Below, one piece after another: positions 1 through 9,171 of a stretch of DNA of 64,000 bases; within the stretch, counting starts at the first letter, position 1, and each line of letters begins with the position of its first letter. The notes beneath the pieces are model-generated. The model did not search any database and was not told where the DNA came from. It saw only the letters and a list, made by a program, of their open reading frames with translations. The position numbers and the translations under genes are program-made. Origin of the DNA: Phaeodactylibacter xiamenensis (GTDB lineage: Bacteria; Bacteroidota; Bacteroidia; Chitinophagales; Saprospiraceae); contig NZ_JPOS01000034.1 in NCBI RefSeq assembly GCF_000759025.1, positions 62,001 through 126,000 on the forward strand. The letters run 5' to 3'.

Positions 1-2288
1 CAGTCCAGGGCGGGCAGCCCGTTGCCTAATGCTGTCAGGTCACTTTCCGGCTGCCCAAACCAATCGGGCTGCCGGTTGATTACCCCATCGCCGTTCAAAT
101 CTTCAAAAACCGGAGCGCCTTCTGCATCAACGGTCCCTGTGAACTGAGGGCCTGCCAGCTCGCCCAGCTGTCCGCCATTCTGCATTACGACAACAGGTGT
201 GCCATAAATATTGCCAGGTACAACGAGGAGAGAAGCGGATTCAGCGCCTGTTTCCTGGTATACAGACCGGTAGGTGGTACCCTGCAAGCCTGTACTGTAG
301 GCAAAACCGGGGCGCTCCCAAAGGGTAAGCTGCAGGCTGAGGTCCAGCCCTGTCGTTCGAAAAGCGTTTTGATTAGTGTATGGGGTGTTAAAAACAAAGC
401 TGCTGCTGATCCAGTCGCTGACCGTCCGGGTATACCAGTCGATTTGGGCCCTTAGCTTGCCGGCCTGCAGGGTCAGCCCGATATTGAATTCCTGCTTTTG
501 CTCCCAGCCCAAATCAGGGTTGGCGGCATGAATAACGGTGGTGTCTACAAAACCATTAGGGTAGGCCGTAGTCCGAATGCGTTGTTGCGACAAGCCCGCT
601 TCGTCCGGCAGGGCGCCGGTAACGCCAAAGCTGGCGCGTACCAGGAGTTGTTCCAGGCCTGACGCAGTCGGGCTTTTAATCAATTCGTATCCAGCCCCTA
701 CTGCCGGGAACAACCCCCAGTTGTTGTCGTTGCCCAACTTGCTCGACCCTTCATACCGCAATGAGGCATAAGTGTGCAGGCGGTCCTTTACCGTCAGGTG
801 CATCTGCCCGAAGAATGCAGATACTTTCTCTGACCAGCCACTACTGACCGTATCCGAGCGGTAGGTGCCCTCCGCCCAGTCTCCGTAGCCGCTGATTTCC
901 TTGTTAGACAACAGGCCGGCATCTGTGAATCCGAAGAGCTGCAATTGGTCAAACGTGCGGGCAGTATTGGAGTATGACGTTCCACCGGTGAGGCGCAGTG
1001 CCAACTTATCGGTGTGTTGCTGGTAATGCACAAAGACTTCGTAAAGCGATAGCGCCGCACTTTCATCGGTCAGGTCGGCCCGCCCGCGCCTTTCCTCGTA
1101 GGGGCTGTAGGCGCTGCCGCGAAATTGAGACTGAGGGCTGTAGAAGGCCCGTTGGTTATTGAATTGGTCCTGATAGGCATAGCGGGCTTGCACCGACAAG
1201 CGGTCGCTGAACCGGTATTGAGCAAGGGCGGAGGCTTGCAGGACTTCAACTAATCCCATATTTGAGTTCTGTTCCACGATAGCTTTAGGGTTGAAGGAAT
1301 CAAATAGCCCGGGCGTTTCAAAATAGCCCCCAAACAGGTCCGTATTGTAGGGGAAGGGAGCGTTGGCAGCATCGAGCGGGATTGTCGGGTTGAAGGCAGC
1401 TGCGTAGCGGAAGGCTTCCGGGAATCCCAGTTGGCTGTTGCGGTGGGTATAGGCCGCATTGACTTTGACATCCAGGGCATCCTTCAGGAAAGACCGGTTG
1501 AGGTAAGCGCGCAGGTTGGCTTGTTCGAAACCGGAATGCCGTAGCACTCCTTCAATATTCCTGAAATTCCCGGAAATCCGGAATTGGGTTCCACGCTTGA
1601 GTCCGCTAATGGACAGGTTGTGTGCCTGACTGTAGCCATCGCGTTGCACTTCGTCCAGCCAGTTGGTAGAGCTGCCGAAATCCCAGTGCCCGGCTTGCCG
1701 GAAAGTAGCCGCATCCATGCTCGGGAAGCCCTCATAGGGGGTGGATAACGCAAGCTGCCCGGTATAATTTACGGTAAGGGTATCCTGCCGGAATGCGCTG
1801 CCCCTGGTCTGCACCAGGATGACACCATTGGATGCACGTATGCCGTAAAGCGCTTGTGCCGCTCCATCCCGAAGCACCGTCACGGAGGCAATATCCTCCG
1901 GATCAAGACTATACCAGGAAGCTCCTGCAATGCCATCTACCACCAGCAAAGGCTGCTGCTGTGAGTAGGAAGACAATCCTCTGATCCGAAAGAGCGGCAA
2001 TGCATTAGGGTTGCCGCCCCGGTTGTAAATCTGAACGCCCGGTAATTGCCCCTGTAGCCGTTCAGCCGGGTCTGAAAGGAGCCCCTGATTGAAGCTTGCT
2101 GTGTCAGCAGTAGCCGTTGCCGTGACCTGTCCCAGCGTTTGGCCAACCGTGTATCCCCATACGTTGTTGGTGACTTTTTGCGCCGGCCCGGCAACCTGAG
2201 CACGAAGGCTTAAAGTGCATAAGAAAAAGGCAAACACTATATACGCTGATGTACGGAAGTGTATGTTGTTGGGGATATAGGAAAACAT
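1..2288 (-). CDS. SusC/RagA-type TonB-dependent receptor (3' end outside window)
   Basis: My reverse-strand translation from the ATG at 2286-2288 stays open to the window edge, about 762 residues. It begins with a signal peptide ending near LSLRAQ. A plug domain follows after only about 45 residues, with the typical SusC phrases RLQGQLPGVQIYNRG, LLVVDGIAG, DIASVTVLRDGAAQALYG and ASNGVILVQTR. The rest is beta-barrel sequence, including LHTYASLRYEGSSKLG and NPDLGWEQKQEFNIGL. Family role: outer-membrane uptake of glycans or other large nutrients, usually with a SusD lipoprotein; any susD partner would lie left of the window. The N-terminal carboxypeptidase-regulatory-like domain common in SusC proteins appears to be missing. 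The substrate cannot be told. Confidence 0.92.
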   Translation of the reverse strand, partial: MFSYIPNNIHFRTSAYIVFAFFLCTLSLRAQVAGPAQKVTNNVWGYTVGQTLGQVTATATADTASFNQGLLSDPAERLQGQLPGVQIYNRGGNPNALPLFRIRGLSSYSQQQPLLVVDGIAGASWYSLDPEDIASVTVLRDGAAQALYGIRASNGVILVQTRGSAFRQDTLTVNYTGQLALSTPYEGFPSMDAATFRQAGHWDFGSSTNWLDEVQRDGYSQAHNLSISGLKRGTQFRISGNFRNIEGVLRHSGFEQANLRAYLNRSFLKDALDVKVNAAYTHRNSQLGFPEAFRYAAAFNPTIPLDAANAPFPYNTDLFGGYFETPGLFDSFNPKAIVEQNSNMGLVEVLQASALAQYRFSDRLSVQARYAYQDQFNNQRAFYSPQSQFRGSAYSPYEERRGRADLTDESAALSLYEVFVHYQQHTDKLALRLTGGTSYSNTARTFDQLQLFGFTDAGLLSNKEISGYGDWAEGTYRSDTVSSGWSEKVSAFFGQMHLTVKDRLHTYASLRYEGSSKLGNDNNWGLFPAVGAGYELIKSPTASGLEQLLVRASFGVTGALPDEAGLSQQRIRTTAYPNGFVDTTVIHAANPDLGWEQKQEFNIGLTLQAGKLRAQIDWYTRTVSDWISSSFVFNTPYTNQNAFRTTGLDLSLQLTLWERPGFAYSTGLQGTTYRSVYQETGAESASLLVVPGNIYGTPVVVMQNGGQLGELAGPQFTGTVDAEGAPVFEDLNGDGVINRQPDWFGQPESDLTALGNGLPALD

Positions 2289-2366
2289 AAGGTTGTGTTT
2301 TTTCTCAATTCAATATACGGTGTTTGAGTTACTTGAATCTACGTGATCGATGGTCATGGTGCAGCC

Positions 2367-3026
2367 TTATTTGAAGATCGTGCTCAGCTCCGCTTTCATA
2401 GCTGACCTCCTGGGGTAACGGGCTAACAGCATGGATGCCAGTTCTTCGATGGTCTGCTGGCTGTTTACAATATCCGCCTTTACTTTGAGGAGTAGCACCG
2501 CCAGGTCTCGGTACTCCTTCCGGTTGCTGACCTGATTGCCTATTAATTTACGTACGGCTTTCTTATAATTCGTCCGGATGTCGGTAGCACGGCCTGAGTC
2601 CGCAAAGTACAGCATGAAGCGGTTTTTGAATTCCCAGTCTTGCTCAATCAGGTGTTTTACAAAGGCGCGGAGTTCTTCATTGGTTAGACGTTCCAGCTGG
2701 TCTGAAGCGTTCAGCGCAGCTCGCGGCGAGTTTTCAGTGACAGCCCCCTGTCCTGCATCCAAAGCAGCTTTGATGCCATACAACATGGCTACCTGATGCT
2801 TGCAGACCGGGCCGTAATCATAGGGGCAGTCGCAGTGCATGGCGTCAATGTTTGTACCTGTCATTTGAACCGATACCTCATATTCTGCACTTCCAAATAC
2901 AATGGCATGCCAGTGCCCTTCACCAATCTGCTGCAGGTCTTTCACTGCACCGTGGTGGAAATAGGTCCATCCTCTTTCTTTGATATGAGAGGAAACGGAA
3001 AATTCAAAGTCTTCTAAACTAAGCAT
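2367..3026 (-). CDS. SWIM zinc-finger protein
   Basis: A 219-residue protein with a SWIM motif at about residues 65-77: C65-x-C67-x7-C75-x-H77, read from HCDCPYDYGPVCKHQ. The N-terminal part (LEDFEFSVSSHIKERGWTYF) resembles the leader that precedes SWIM motifs in bacterial proteins. The C-terminal 100 residues are helical and charged. SWIM domains bind zinc and are thought to mediate DNA or protein contacts; in bacteria they often sit in front of SNF2 helicases. Here the domain stands alone with no helicase attached. It lies on the same strand as the carboxypeptidase gene, about 30 bp downstream. The specific function is unknown. Confidence 0.8.
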   Translation of the reverse strand: MLSLEDFEFSVSSHIKERGWTYFHHGAVKDLQQIGEGHWHAIVFGSAEYEVSVQMTGTNIDAMHCDCPYDYGPVCKHQVAMLYGIKAALDAGQGAVTENSPRAALNASDQLERLTNEELRAFVKHLIEQDWEFKNRFMLYFADSGRATDIRTNYKKAVRKLIGNQVSNRKEYRDLAVLLLKVKADIVNSQQTIEELASMLLARYPRRSAMKAELSTIFK

Positions 3027-3055
3027 AAGTAATTTTTATCAGGTCTTTCATGTGC

Positions 3056-4093
3056 TTACCGCACGCCCGCTTCCAGTAAAATGATGGCCCGCTCTGATGC
3101 ATTCATCCGCGCTCGTACGCCCACCGGGAAAGTACATTGATGGTCGATGTGCCCAAACGGAAAACCATAAGCGGTTGGGGTGGAAGTAGGCCGTAGTTGT
3201 TCCTTCAGGGTTTCGGACAAGGTCAGCGAATCACTGCCTTCCGCTTTGGCGCAATCAGCAAATACCCCCAAAGCGATCCCGTTGGCGGCTTTCAGGGGCC
3301 AGGCCTGCCGGAGTTGGGTGAGCATGCGGTCCACCCGGTAGGGCGCCTCCCCAACATCTTCCATAAACACAATAGCGCCGGTTGGGTCAGGTAAATAGCC
3401 GGTGCCTGCCATAGCTGCCAGCAGGGACAGATTACCGCCCATCAGCACGCCCTCCGCCTGCCCTTCGCGGATGACCTCGGGCTGATAGAGGGGATCATCA
3501 GAAGCTTCATTGCCTTCGGATAATGGGATAGGGTAGGGGGCGGCCCCTTCCATCAGTACGGCTCGCACCTGCGCTTCGGTGTAGCCCGAAAATTCGGAAG
3601 CGCCCACCGGGCCATGGAAGGTGACCAGGCCCGTCTTGTGGTAAATGGCGTTGAGCAGCGCCGTAATGTCACTGTAACCGATCAGTATCTTGGGGTTTTT
3701 GCGGATGAGCTCGTAGTCAATCTGAGGCAGCAGACGGGTGCAGCCATAGCCGCCTCTGGCACACCACACGGCATCAACGGAGCGGTCCGAAAACATCATG
3801 TGCAGGTCATCCAGGCGTTGCTGATCGGTGCCGGCTACAAAGCCGTGCTTCGCGCGGATGTTTTTGCCCATTTTTACCTTCAGCCCGAGCTGAAGCATAT
3901 TGGAAACCGCCTTGTCCAGCGATTCGTCACTGATGTAGCTGCCGGGGGTAATGAATCCGACAGTGTCGCCCGGGCGCAGGCTTTTAGGGAGTATGCGCTT
4001 GGTGTGCGGGGCCATAAAAGTGGGGCTGCCCGCAAGCAGCGGAAGGGCCAGGGCTTTCCGGGAAAAGGATCTGCGGTTCATCGTTTTGGTCAA
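3056..4093 (-). CDS. LD-carboxypeptidase (peptidase family S66), exported
   Basis: A 345-residue protein matching the LdcA/MccF family. These serine peptidases trim the L,D-linked terminal D-Ala of muropeptides in peptidoglycan recycling, or cleave microcin C-like compounds. The nucleophile is Ser141 in the family motif GYSD, after ARGGYGCTRLLPQIDYELI. The acidic and histidine partners probably lie in FMEDVGEAPYRVDRML and GFPFGHIDHQCTFPVG. The N-terminus carries a twin-arginine-like signal (NRRSFSRKALALPLLAG), so Tat export is likely; most recycling enzymes of this family are cytoplasmic, which makes this odd. The gene starts 10 bp after the HTTM gene and is probably co-transcribed with it. 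The start may be at Met1 or Met5. Confidence 0.9.
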   Translation of the reverse strand: MTKTMNRRSFSRKALALPLLAGSPTFMAPHTKRILPKSLRPGDTVGFITPGSYISDESLDKAVSNMLQLGLKVKMGKNIRAKHGFVAGTDQQRLDDLHMMFSDRSVDAVWCARGGYGCTRLLPQIDYELIRKNPKILIGYSDITALLNAIYHKTGLVTFHGPVGASEFSGYTEAQVRAVLMEGAAPYPIPLSEGNEASDDPLYQPEVIREGQAEGVLMGGNLSLLAAMAGTGYLPDPTGAIVFMEDVGEAPYRVDRMLTQLRQAWPLKAANGIALGVFADCAKAEGSDSLTLSETLKEQLRPTSTPTAYGFPFGHIDHQCTFPVGVRARMNASERAIILLEAGVR

Positions 4094-4103
4094 AAAGATA
4101 GGC

Positions 4104-5468
4104 TTATTCCGGCAAAATCCAATCGGATGGTGCCCAAAACGACCATTTCAACTGCGTAAGGTCCTGCTCGGGATCGATGTAGTCGTGGTAGTCGCGGTAG
4201 TTGAGCTTGCAGCGAATGTTGGCATAAACAGCGACTTCCTGACCTTCTGCCTCAAATTCTTTTTCCAGGAAGTGGGCAAACTGCAGGATCATATCCGGAT
4301 GGGTGTATAGCTTGCGCTCCTGCCGCTCTGAGAGGTAGTCTCTGGGGCGGACAATCGTTTCTTCTCCGGTATCCTGATTGACAACCTTGAACTTTCCAAA
4401 ACCAATTTTAGAACGGAGCATCATTCGCCACGAGTATCGGTGCCCTTCCTCCGTCCAGGCCACATCGCCAGGGTAGAGGTGGTGGCGCAGGGGCAATAGC
4501 AAATGGACAGCCATCAGTACGCCAAGCCCGCTGAGGATAACGGTGCGGTTGCGGGGAGCGGCTTGCCACAACGGTATCTTTTCAGTGCTGGTTTGCATCC
4601 TCGAAATCCAAGCCCTTTGTTGTTTTTTCAGCCAGTCCCACCGGTCGGCCAGCCAACGCATGAAGCGGCGCGGGAAATCCGGCGCAAAATAGAGGGCGGT
4701 CAGGGTAACGGAGAGGAAAGGGAAAATACCGATACTAAACACCAGCAGGTTCATAAAATGAAAAAACAGGACGGCTGCAAACGCCCATGGGCGGGTCTTT
4801 CGAAAAACCAGGAAAAAGACCACGAATAAGTCCAGCAACAGTCCCCCATAAGCCATAAAGTAGGCCATCCACTCCTGTTCCAGCAAAAAACCGATTAAAG
4901 GATGGTCGGCCCGGTACCCAATCCACTGCTTCAGGGGGATGGCATGGAGCCAGTCGCTGTTGAGCTTGGCAATGCCGCCAAAAAAGTACACTACGCCCAT
5001 GAGAAACTGCGGGATAAAAAGGCACCAGTAGGGGACCGTATCAGACCTGAGGTCCGGGTTCTTTTTGACATCCAGCGACAGCTGCCGGTCCACGGGCAGG
5101 AAAATCATCAGAAAACTGATCCAGCAAAAGAGGTAACCGTGATTAAGGTAATGGGCTTTCTCCAGAAAATAGGTGTAGGTAAACCCAAAGGCAAAAAGGG
5201 TGGCTGAAATGCGGTACCACTTGCCCAGCATGACCAGAATCGCGCAGGCACAAATACTGAGGAGGAGTACAGACATGAATGGCTCCGGCAATGGCTGTAC
5301 CCATTCAAAACCGTAATACTTAAATTGAAATCCTTCCGTATCAAAAGCGCCTTTCATCATGTGGTAGTAAATCCAGGTGCCGAAGACATCCGCAAACCCC
5401 AGTATGCCAAATATGATACGGAGTAGAATGAGGGAAGCAATGTCTACAGGTTGGAACAGGCGCTGCAT
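4104..5468 (-). CDS. HTTM-domain membrane protein (vitamin K-dependent gamma-carboxylase-like)
   Basis: A 454-residue polytopic protein with the HTTM fold of vitamin K-dependent gamma-carboxylase homologues. The first 300 residues hold several membrane helices with family phrases such as ILRIIFGILGFADVFGTW, EKAHYLNHGYLFCWISFLM and FFGGIAKLNSDWLHAIPLKQW. The C-terminal 150 residues are soluble (HRYSWRMMLRSKIGFGKFKV). Whether bacterial homologues carboxylate glutamate is mostly unproven, so no substrate is assigned. A truncated second copy lies 4.9 kb away at 9840-10370. The two share an identical 176-bp block inside clearly diverged flanks. Confidence 0.88.
   Translation of the reverse strand: MQRLFQPVDIASLILLRIIFGILGFADVFGTWIYYHMMKGAFDTEGFQFKYYGFEWVQPLPEPFMSVLLLSICACAILVMLGKWYRISATLFAFGFTYTYFLEKAHYLNHGYLFCWISFLMIFLPVDRQLSLDVKKNPDLRSDTVPYWCLFIPQFLMGVVYFFGGIAKLNSDWLHAIPLKQWIGYRADHPLIGFLLEQEWMAYFMAYGGLLLDLFVVFFLVFRKTRPWAFAAVLFFHFMNLLVFSIGIFPFLSVTLTALYFAPDFPRRFMRWLADRWDWLKKQQRAWISRMQTSTEKIPLWQAAPRNRTVILSGLGVLMAVHLLLPLRHHLYPGDVAWTEEGHRYSWRMMLRSKIGFGKFKVVNQDTGEETIVRPRDYLSERQERKLYTHPDMILQFAHFLEKEFEAEGQEVAVYANIRCKLNYRDYHDYIDPEQDLTQLKWSFWAPSDWILPE
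5209..5384 (-). repeat. 176-bp identical block, copy 1 (inside full-length HTTM gene)
   Basis: Reading both copies side by side, 5209-5384 matches 10111-10286 base for base in direct orientation, offset 4902 bp. Sequence on either side aligns, but with many third-position differences: roughly a quarter of bases differ in the 108 bp to the left. Confidence 0.95.
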
Positions 5469-5864
5469 GGGATGTCGGGTTGAACAACCCTAAAGATAGA
5501 CAATTCCCGACGCATCAAGTCTAATGAAGATGGCAGCCTAGAAAAAAGCGATAAAGCGAAACGAGCAACCCGGCATCCTGTAACAGTGAGTCTGACAATA
5601 GTTTATCTAAGGGTCCAGCGAAAAAGAACTTCCCCATTTGATACGGCTATTTTCACCCCAGCCTTCGTTGCTCATCACTTACGTAGCTAGTGCGACTAGA
5701 CCGAATTACTTGCTAGTTTTTTTGCCCCTGAAGCCCTTGCAAATGCTGAACTTTAAAGGGTCAGGCATTTGCGACATGAACCACTAGGCTATGCTCGTTC
5801 TTCGCGCCTTGTCTGGTGCAAAAATAGCTCGCCTGAAATGAAGACCTTATTTTCCGCTGAACCC
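5469..5864. other. Intergenic region without a convincing gene
   Basis: Nothing here reads as a protein. It holds the upstream region of the HTTM gene. A stretch near 5655-5700 contains the phrase CTTCGTTGCTC, which also occurs (reverse strand) in the palindromic element at 33.7 kb and may be debris of a dispersed repeat. Confidence 0.5.
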
Positions 5865-6066
5865 TAAGTGTATGTTTGGAGGTGCACTTCGGCTGATAAC
5901 CAAAGCCTTGTGAATCCCGGTCAAACCGGGACGTCATGGAAAAATACTTATTTGACCCTGACGATAAATGTCTGGATGTAAACACCCGCCAAACGCGCAT
6001 TTTTCCATTTAGCCATAACCACAACTCTTTGATTATCAACTCTCGTTTGCTCCAAACATACACTAA
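5865..6066. repeat. Imperfect inverted-repeat element, about 200 bp
   Basis: The ends are inverted copies: TAAGTGTATGTTTGGAG at 5865-5881 against CTCCAAACATACACTAA at 6050-6066, 16 of 17 paired. Similarity continues inward for some 30 bases (GATAACCAAAG against GATAATCAAAG). Inside is a perfect hairpin, TCCCGGT-CAA-ACCGGGA, near 5915-5932. The right end supplies the TAG stop codon of the lipoprotein gene at 6063-6707. Its terminal bases resemble those of the element at 33630-33816. It looks like a small non-autonomous element or an extended transcript-end structure. Confidence 0.6.
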
Positions 6067-6707
6067 GTGGATACTCTAATTAAAGTAATAGCGCAAGTGT
6101 CTAAAGTTGTAGCGTCGCTGCCCAGGGTTTGCCAAATTACCAGCCCCGTTGATTTTTCCTCACCTTCCGGAAAAAACAATTTCATCTTCCCTACCGTACC
6201 GGGGTGATAAGATTGGCATTCCGGATGCTCTCCCTGATGGAAAACATTGTATAGGCTCAGGTTGACCTCCTCACCGCCTTCCTGCTTTATGGCATATCCT
6301 GTCTCATGGCCATAATAGCCTGATTGGTCATAGCGCCCTGTAAACTGCCCTTCATCGGTAGATCCTTCGATAATTGGAAACTTTAGGGCAAAAGTATCCG
6401 GGGTGTTATTGGTTAGCGCGGTGCACTTGCAATCGCTGGTGGCGTAAAAGACTATTTCTTTGCCCTTGGATACAGTAATGCAAATACCGGTTTGAGTGCG
6501 GTAATCGTTGTTACCCTCTTCCGGCAGGTCGCCAATAAGAACATAAGGCTCCGGGCACCCACATTCTCCATCAGTGTAGTAAAAATAGCCGCCTCCACAT
6601 GGCCTCCCATCGGGTACTAAGGCGGCTCCATCTTCTTTATTTTTGTCGCAGGCAAGCAGCAGGCTTGTTGCCAGAAGTATCAGCGTAAGTTGATTGATTG
6701 GTTTCAT
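6063..6707 (-). CDS. Lipoprotein of unknown function
   Basis: A 214-residue protein with a lipoprotein signal peptide. The lipobox is LLLAC with Cys20, followed by DKNKEDG. A short cysteine-rich segment follows (GRPCGGGYFYYTDGECGCPEPY, of which the Cys spacing recalls a small disulphide knot). The remainder is beta-rich (FTGRYDQSGYYGHETGYAIK). I recognise no family. It is in the same direction as the T9SS-exported protein gene upstream, 72 bp away, but a strong hairpin lies between them. Its stop codon is contributed by an inverted-repeat element, so the native C-terminus may have been changed. Confidence 0.75.
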   Translation of the reverse strand: MKPINQLTLILLATSLLLACDKNKEDGAALVPDGRPCGGGYFYYTDGECGCPEPYVLIGDLPEEGNNDYRTQTGICITVSKGKEIVFYATSDCKCTALTNNTPDTFALKFPIIEGSTDEGQFTGRYDQSGYYGHETGYAIKQEGGEEVNLSLYNVFHQGEHPECQSYHPGTVGKMKLFFPEGEEKSTGLVIWQTLGSDATTLDTCAITLIRVST

Positions 6708-6726
6708 TCTATAGTTATTTAAGTAG

Positions 6727-6750
6727 GCCAGCGACCCTCCGGTCGCTGGC
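6727..6750 (-). terminator. Hairpin between two secreted-protein genes
   Basis: Perfect 10-bp stem GCCAGCGACC / GGTCGCTGGC with a 4-base loop, 29 bp after the stop of the gene ending at 6779. There is no clear T-run on the minus strand, so it may be a weak terminator or an mRNA-stabilising structure. Confidence 0.5.
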
Positions 6751-6778
6751 TGTCATTCAAAATTTTGATTTTGACTCC

Positions 6779-8983
6779 TTAGTAACCAGCTCCGAAGAAT
6801 AGCTTTTGAGTGGTAGCGCTATTGCCATTATGGTAGCGGACCAGATAAATTCCGGTGGGATATCCTGAGTTAGATATACGTTCCCGCAAAAAAGCTTCTA
6901 TTTCTCCAAAGTTATTAAAACCTTGATTGTTGAATTGCCGTAGCACTCTGCCCTGTATATCCAGCAAAGCAACCTCGGTGATGGAATTATGACCAAAGCT
7001 TACCAAACCGTTGGAATCATGGCTTCTCTCTATCACAGGCACGCTGCACTCTGGTCTTTCAGTCGGCACGGAACAGGTGCCAAACTCTCCATTGCTGATG
7101 TCGCCATCAGGAGTTGAAAAAAGCGTGCAGCCTGGAAAAGTCATAAGAGAGCCATTTAGAAACTCCTCCAGCGTTGATTGCAGATTAATCTGCTCACCTG
7201 ACCCTCCGGGCATTAGTGTCGAACCGGCGTAAGATGCGCCCCAGTCGCTACAGCAAGATACATTTGGCTCTTCCGTACTCCCCGGAAAAGTCTGTACAGT
7301 CATGGCGAAGCTGCTTTGTATTCGGGCTTCTGATTGCCAGCTGCGTTGACCTTCAGCTCTCACAATACCACTGGTTCTTATGTTAAACCAAAGCTCCTCA
7401 TTTGGGTGTAAAGTAAAATCCTCCTTGCCATCCACACCATAGAATCTGGTGTCAGTGTCACAAGGCATATCAAGGAATCGCTCAGTCGTAATCCAATTGG
7501 AAATTGATGCAATCAAATCAGGTAACTCTGTATCAGAATTGATAATATCTCCAACTTCCCCATCTCCCGATATGAAATTTTCAATATCTCCTAGCGTTAC
7601 GTTTCCAAACAAATCTTCCATTACAGCATTGAAAGCCTCTTGCCATTCAGGATTTAACTCAGTGCCACATTCTGCTCCAAATGCCCAGCGGTTAAAGTCC
7701 ATAATCACCGTTTCATTATCGGAGCCAGCGTTGTCGCCTGCCTGTCGGGTTTCCTTGGTTACGATAACAAAATCTTCGGCATAGGCAGCCGCTTGGCGCC
7801 TTCTGTTACAACTAAAGGCACTGCTGCGAAGACGCTCTGCCCGTGCTGTAAGAGCATTTCTGTACTCGTAATCGAATAGTATTTTCTTGCGGCAGTCACA
7901 CCGCTCAGGTAACTGGTTTCCATTATTACATAGTAAGGATACTGCTATCCTGCCATAGCTGCCTGCTTCTCCCAGCAATTCTACATCCTCAGCCTCATCA
8001 ATGTCAGGCCGTGCGTCGCCTTGGTGATTGGCAGACATGGAATGCTCCTGATCGCAGTCGGCTTTCCATCCACTTGTGTATACAAAAACTTCCTTTGCAG
8101 CACCTTTGACTTGGTACCAATGGAATTTATTGACATTAGTTGCTTCTGAATAGTTGTCACCATTATTGTTAGTTACAGGCACAAAGAACTCTTGACCAGT
8201 TAATTCTGTAGTTCCAGCTGTCGGGCTCGCAGATGCAGAAAGCTTAACAAACGAACACTCACATTCGTCTTTTCTTGACTGGGGCTTTTCAAAGGCAGTA
8301 GGGATCAAGTCACTTTCCACGGGAGTAGAATAGCGGTCTCCCTGCATGATATATTGTTGATAAAAATTTAGCTTTTCAAAAGGGTGTATTTCTATGTTCG
8401 ATTCGCTATTCATAAATTCGTGAAGCGCAAGAGCGTTAGAAGTGTCTTGAGCAGCAAAGGATGACGCTAGCAGAAACATTTCTTCCGAAAATACTTCTGT
8501 GATTCCCTCTTTGTGGGAATGAAGCTGATCATCTGTATAGAACGTTAAAAATGGTACGATCTCACCGCAACTGTTGGAGCCGCTAAGGATATAATTTTTG
8601 TCAAAAGGTAAATTTCTAATAGTTATAGCTCCGTCACCAGACAGCGGAATAGCTACAGGTTGATCCTCGGAGCCATCAAGGCTTAGAAAAACAGTATTTA
8701 CTTGAAGGTCAGACAGCTGCACGTAAATGGAAAAGCCTTCTTGATAAAGGACAGGCACAACCTTCCTGACGCCAAGAGAATAGCAGTTTAAAGCCTGCTC
8801 CTCAATCCTAAGCATCAATGAGTCGAATCTTTCAGCCATACCGAGGCTGTCAACCTCATACCCCAGACTATCAAAGGGCTCAGTCTGAGAATTTGCATGG
8901 TAAGGGCATAATGCAATGACAAAAGAGCAAATAAAAAATACTTTTACTGTTTCCTTAAACGGTGAGGACTTATAATTTAGCAT
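6779..8983 (-). CDS. T9SS type A-exported protein of unknown function
   Basis: I choose the ATG at 8981-8983, giving 734 residues, because a clear signal peptide starts there (FFICSFVIALCPYHANSQ). The frame stays open upstream to 9211, but that part runs through a tandem repeat and looks non-native. The body is acidic and cysteine-containing (NPEWQEAFNAVMEDLFGN, SCCSDWGASYAGSTLMPGG). The last 80 residues are a T9SS type A sorting domain (ALLDIQGRVLRQF ... SGYPTGIYLVRYHNG ... QKLFFGAGY). It should be secreted across the outer membrane and anchored or released. No catalytic domain is recognisable. Confidence 0.82.
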   Translation of the reverse strand: MLNYKSSPFKETVKVFFICSFVIALCPYHANSQTEPFDSLGYEVDSLGMAERFDSLMLRIEEQALNCYSLGVRKVVPVLYQEGFSIYVQLSDLQVNTVFLSLDGSEDQPVAIPLSGDGAITIRNLPFDKNYILSGSNSCGEIVPFLTFYTDDQLHSHKEGITEVFSEEMFLLASSFAAQDTSNALALHEFMNSESNIEIHPFEKLNFYQQYIMQGDRYSTPVESDLIPTAFEKPQSRKDECECSFVKLSASASPTAGTTELTGQEFFVPVTNNNGDNYSEATNVNKFHWYQVKGAAKEVFVYTSGWKADCDQEHSMSANHQGDARPDIDEAEDVELLGEAGSYGRIAVSLLCNNGNQLPERCDCRKKILFDYEYRNALTARAERLRSSAFSCNRRRQAAAYAEDFVIVTKETRQAGDNAGSDNETVIMDFNRWAFGAECGTELNPEWQEAFNAVMEDLFGNVTLGDIENFISGDGEVGDIINSDTELPDLIASISNWITTERFLDMPCDTDTRFYGVDGKEDFTLHPNEELWFNIRTSGIVRAEGQRSWQSEARIQSSFAMTVQTFPGSTEEPNVSCCSDWGASYAGSTLMPGGSGEQINLQSTLEEFLNGSLMTFPGCTLFSTPDGDISNGEFGTCSVPTERPECSVPVIERSHDSNGLVSFGHNSITEVALLDIQGRVLRQFNNQGFNNFGEIEAFLRERISNSGYPTGIYLVRYHNGNSATTQKLFFGAGY

Positions 8984-8984
8984 A

Positions 8985-9032
8985 GCGGTCCAGTGGTCCA
9001 GTGGTCCAGCGGTCCAGCGGTCTAGTGATCCA
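8985..9032. repeat. Six-copy 8-bp tandem repeat just upstream of a T9SS gene
   Basis: Units on the plus strand: GCGGTCCA, GTGGTCCA, GTGGTCCA, GCGGTCCA, GCGGTCTA, GTGATCCA. The array ends one base before the start codon (minus strand) at 8983, so it occupies the leader. In the minus strand it encodes a reading-through WTAGPLDHW-like string. Unit count could change by slippage. Confidence 0.9.
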
Positions 9033-9171
9033 AAATAGATTAGTGTTATCCATAAAAGATGAATTTGAAATAAGAAATTTGAATAATAAACCAAAGCTCG
9101 ACTAAACCGCGAACAAATGAAAGACCCCAGTATTGAACCAATTTGAATTAATTGGAAATCATTGGAAAATA

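Noticed and set aside
5761-6063. A 100-codon minus-strand frame
   Set aside because: It covers most of the inverted-repeat element and reads as random sequence (no domain, odd composition).
8985-9032. Short direct repeats as a CRISPR array
   Set aside because: 8-bp units with no spacers; this is a simple tandem repeat.
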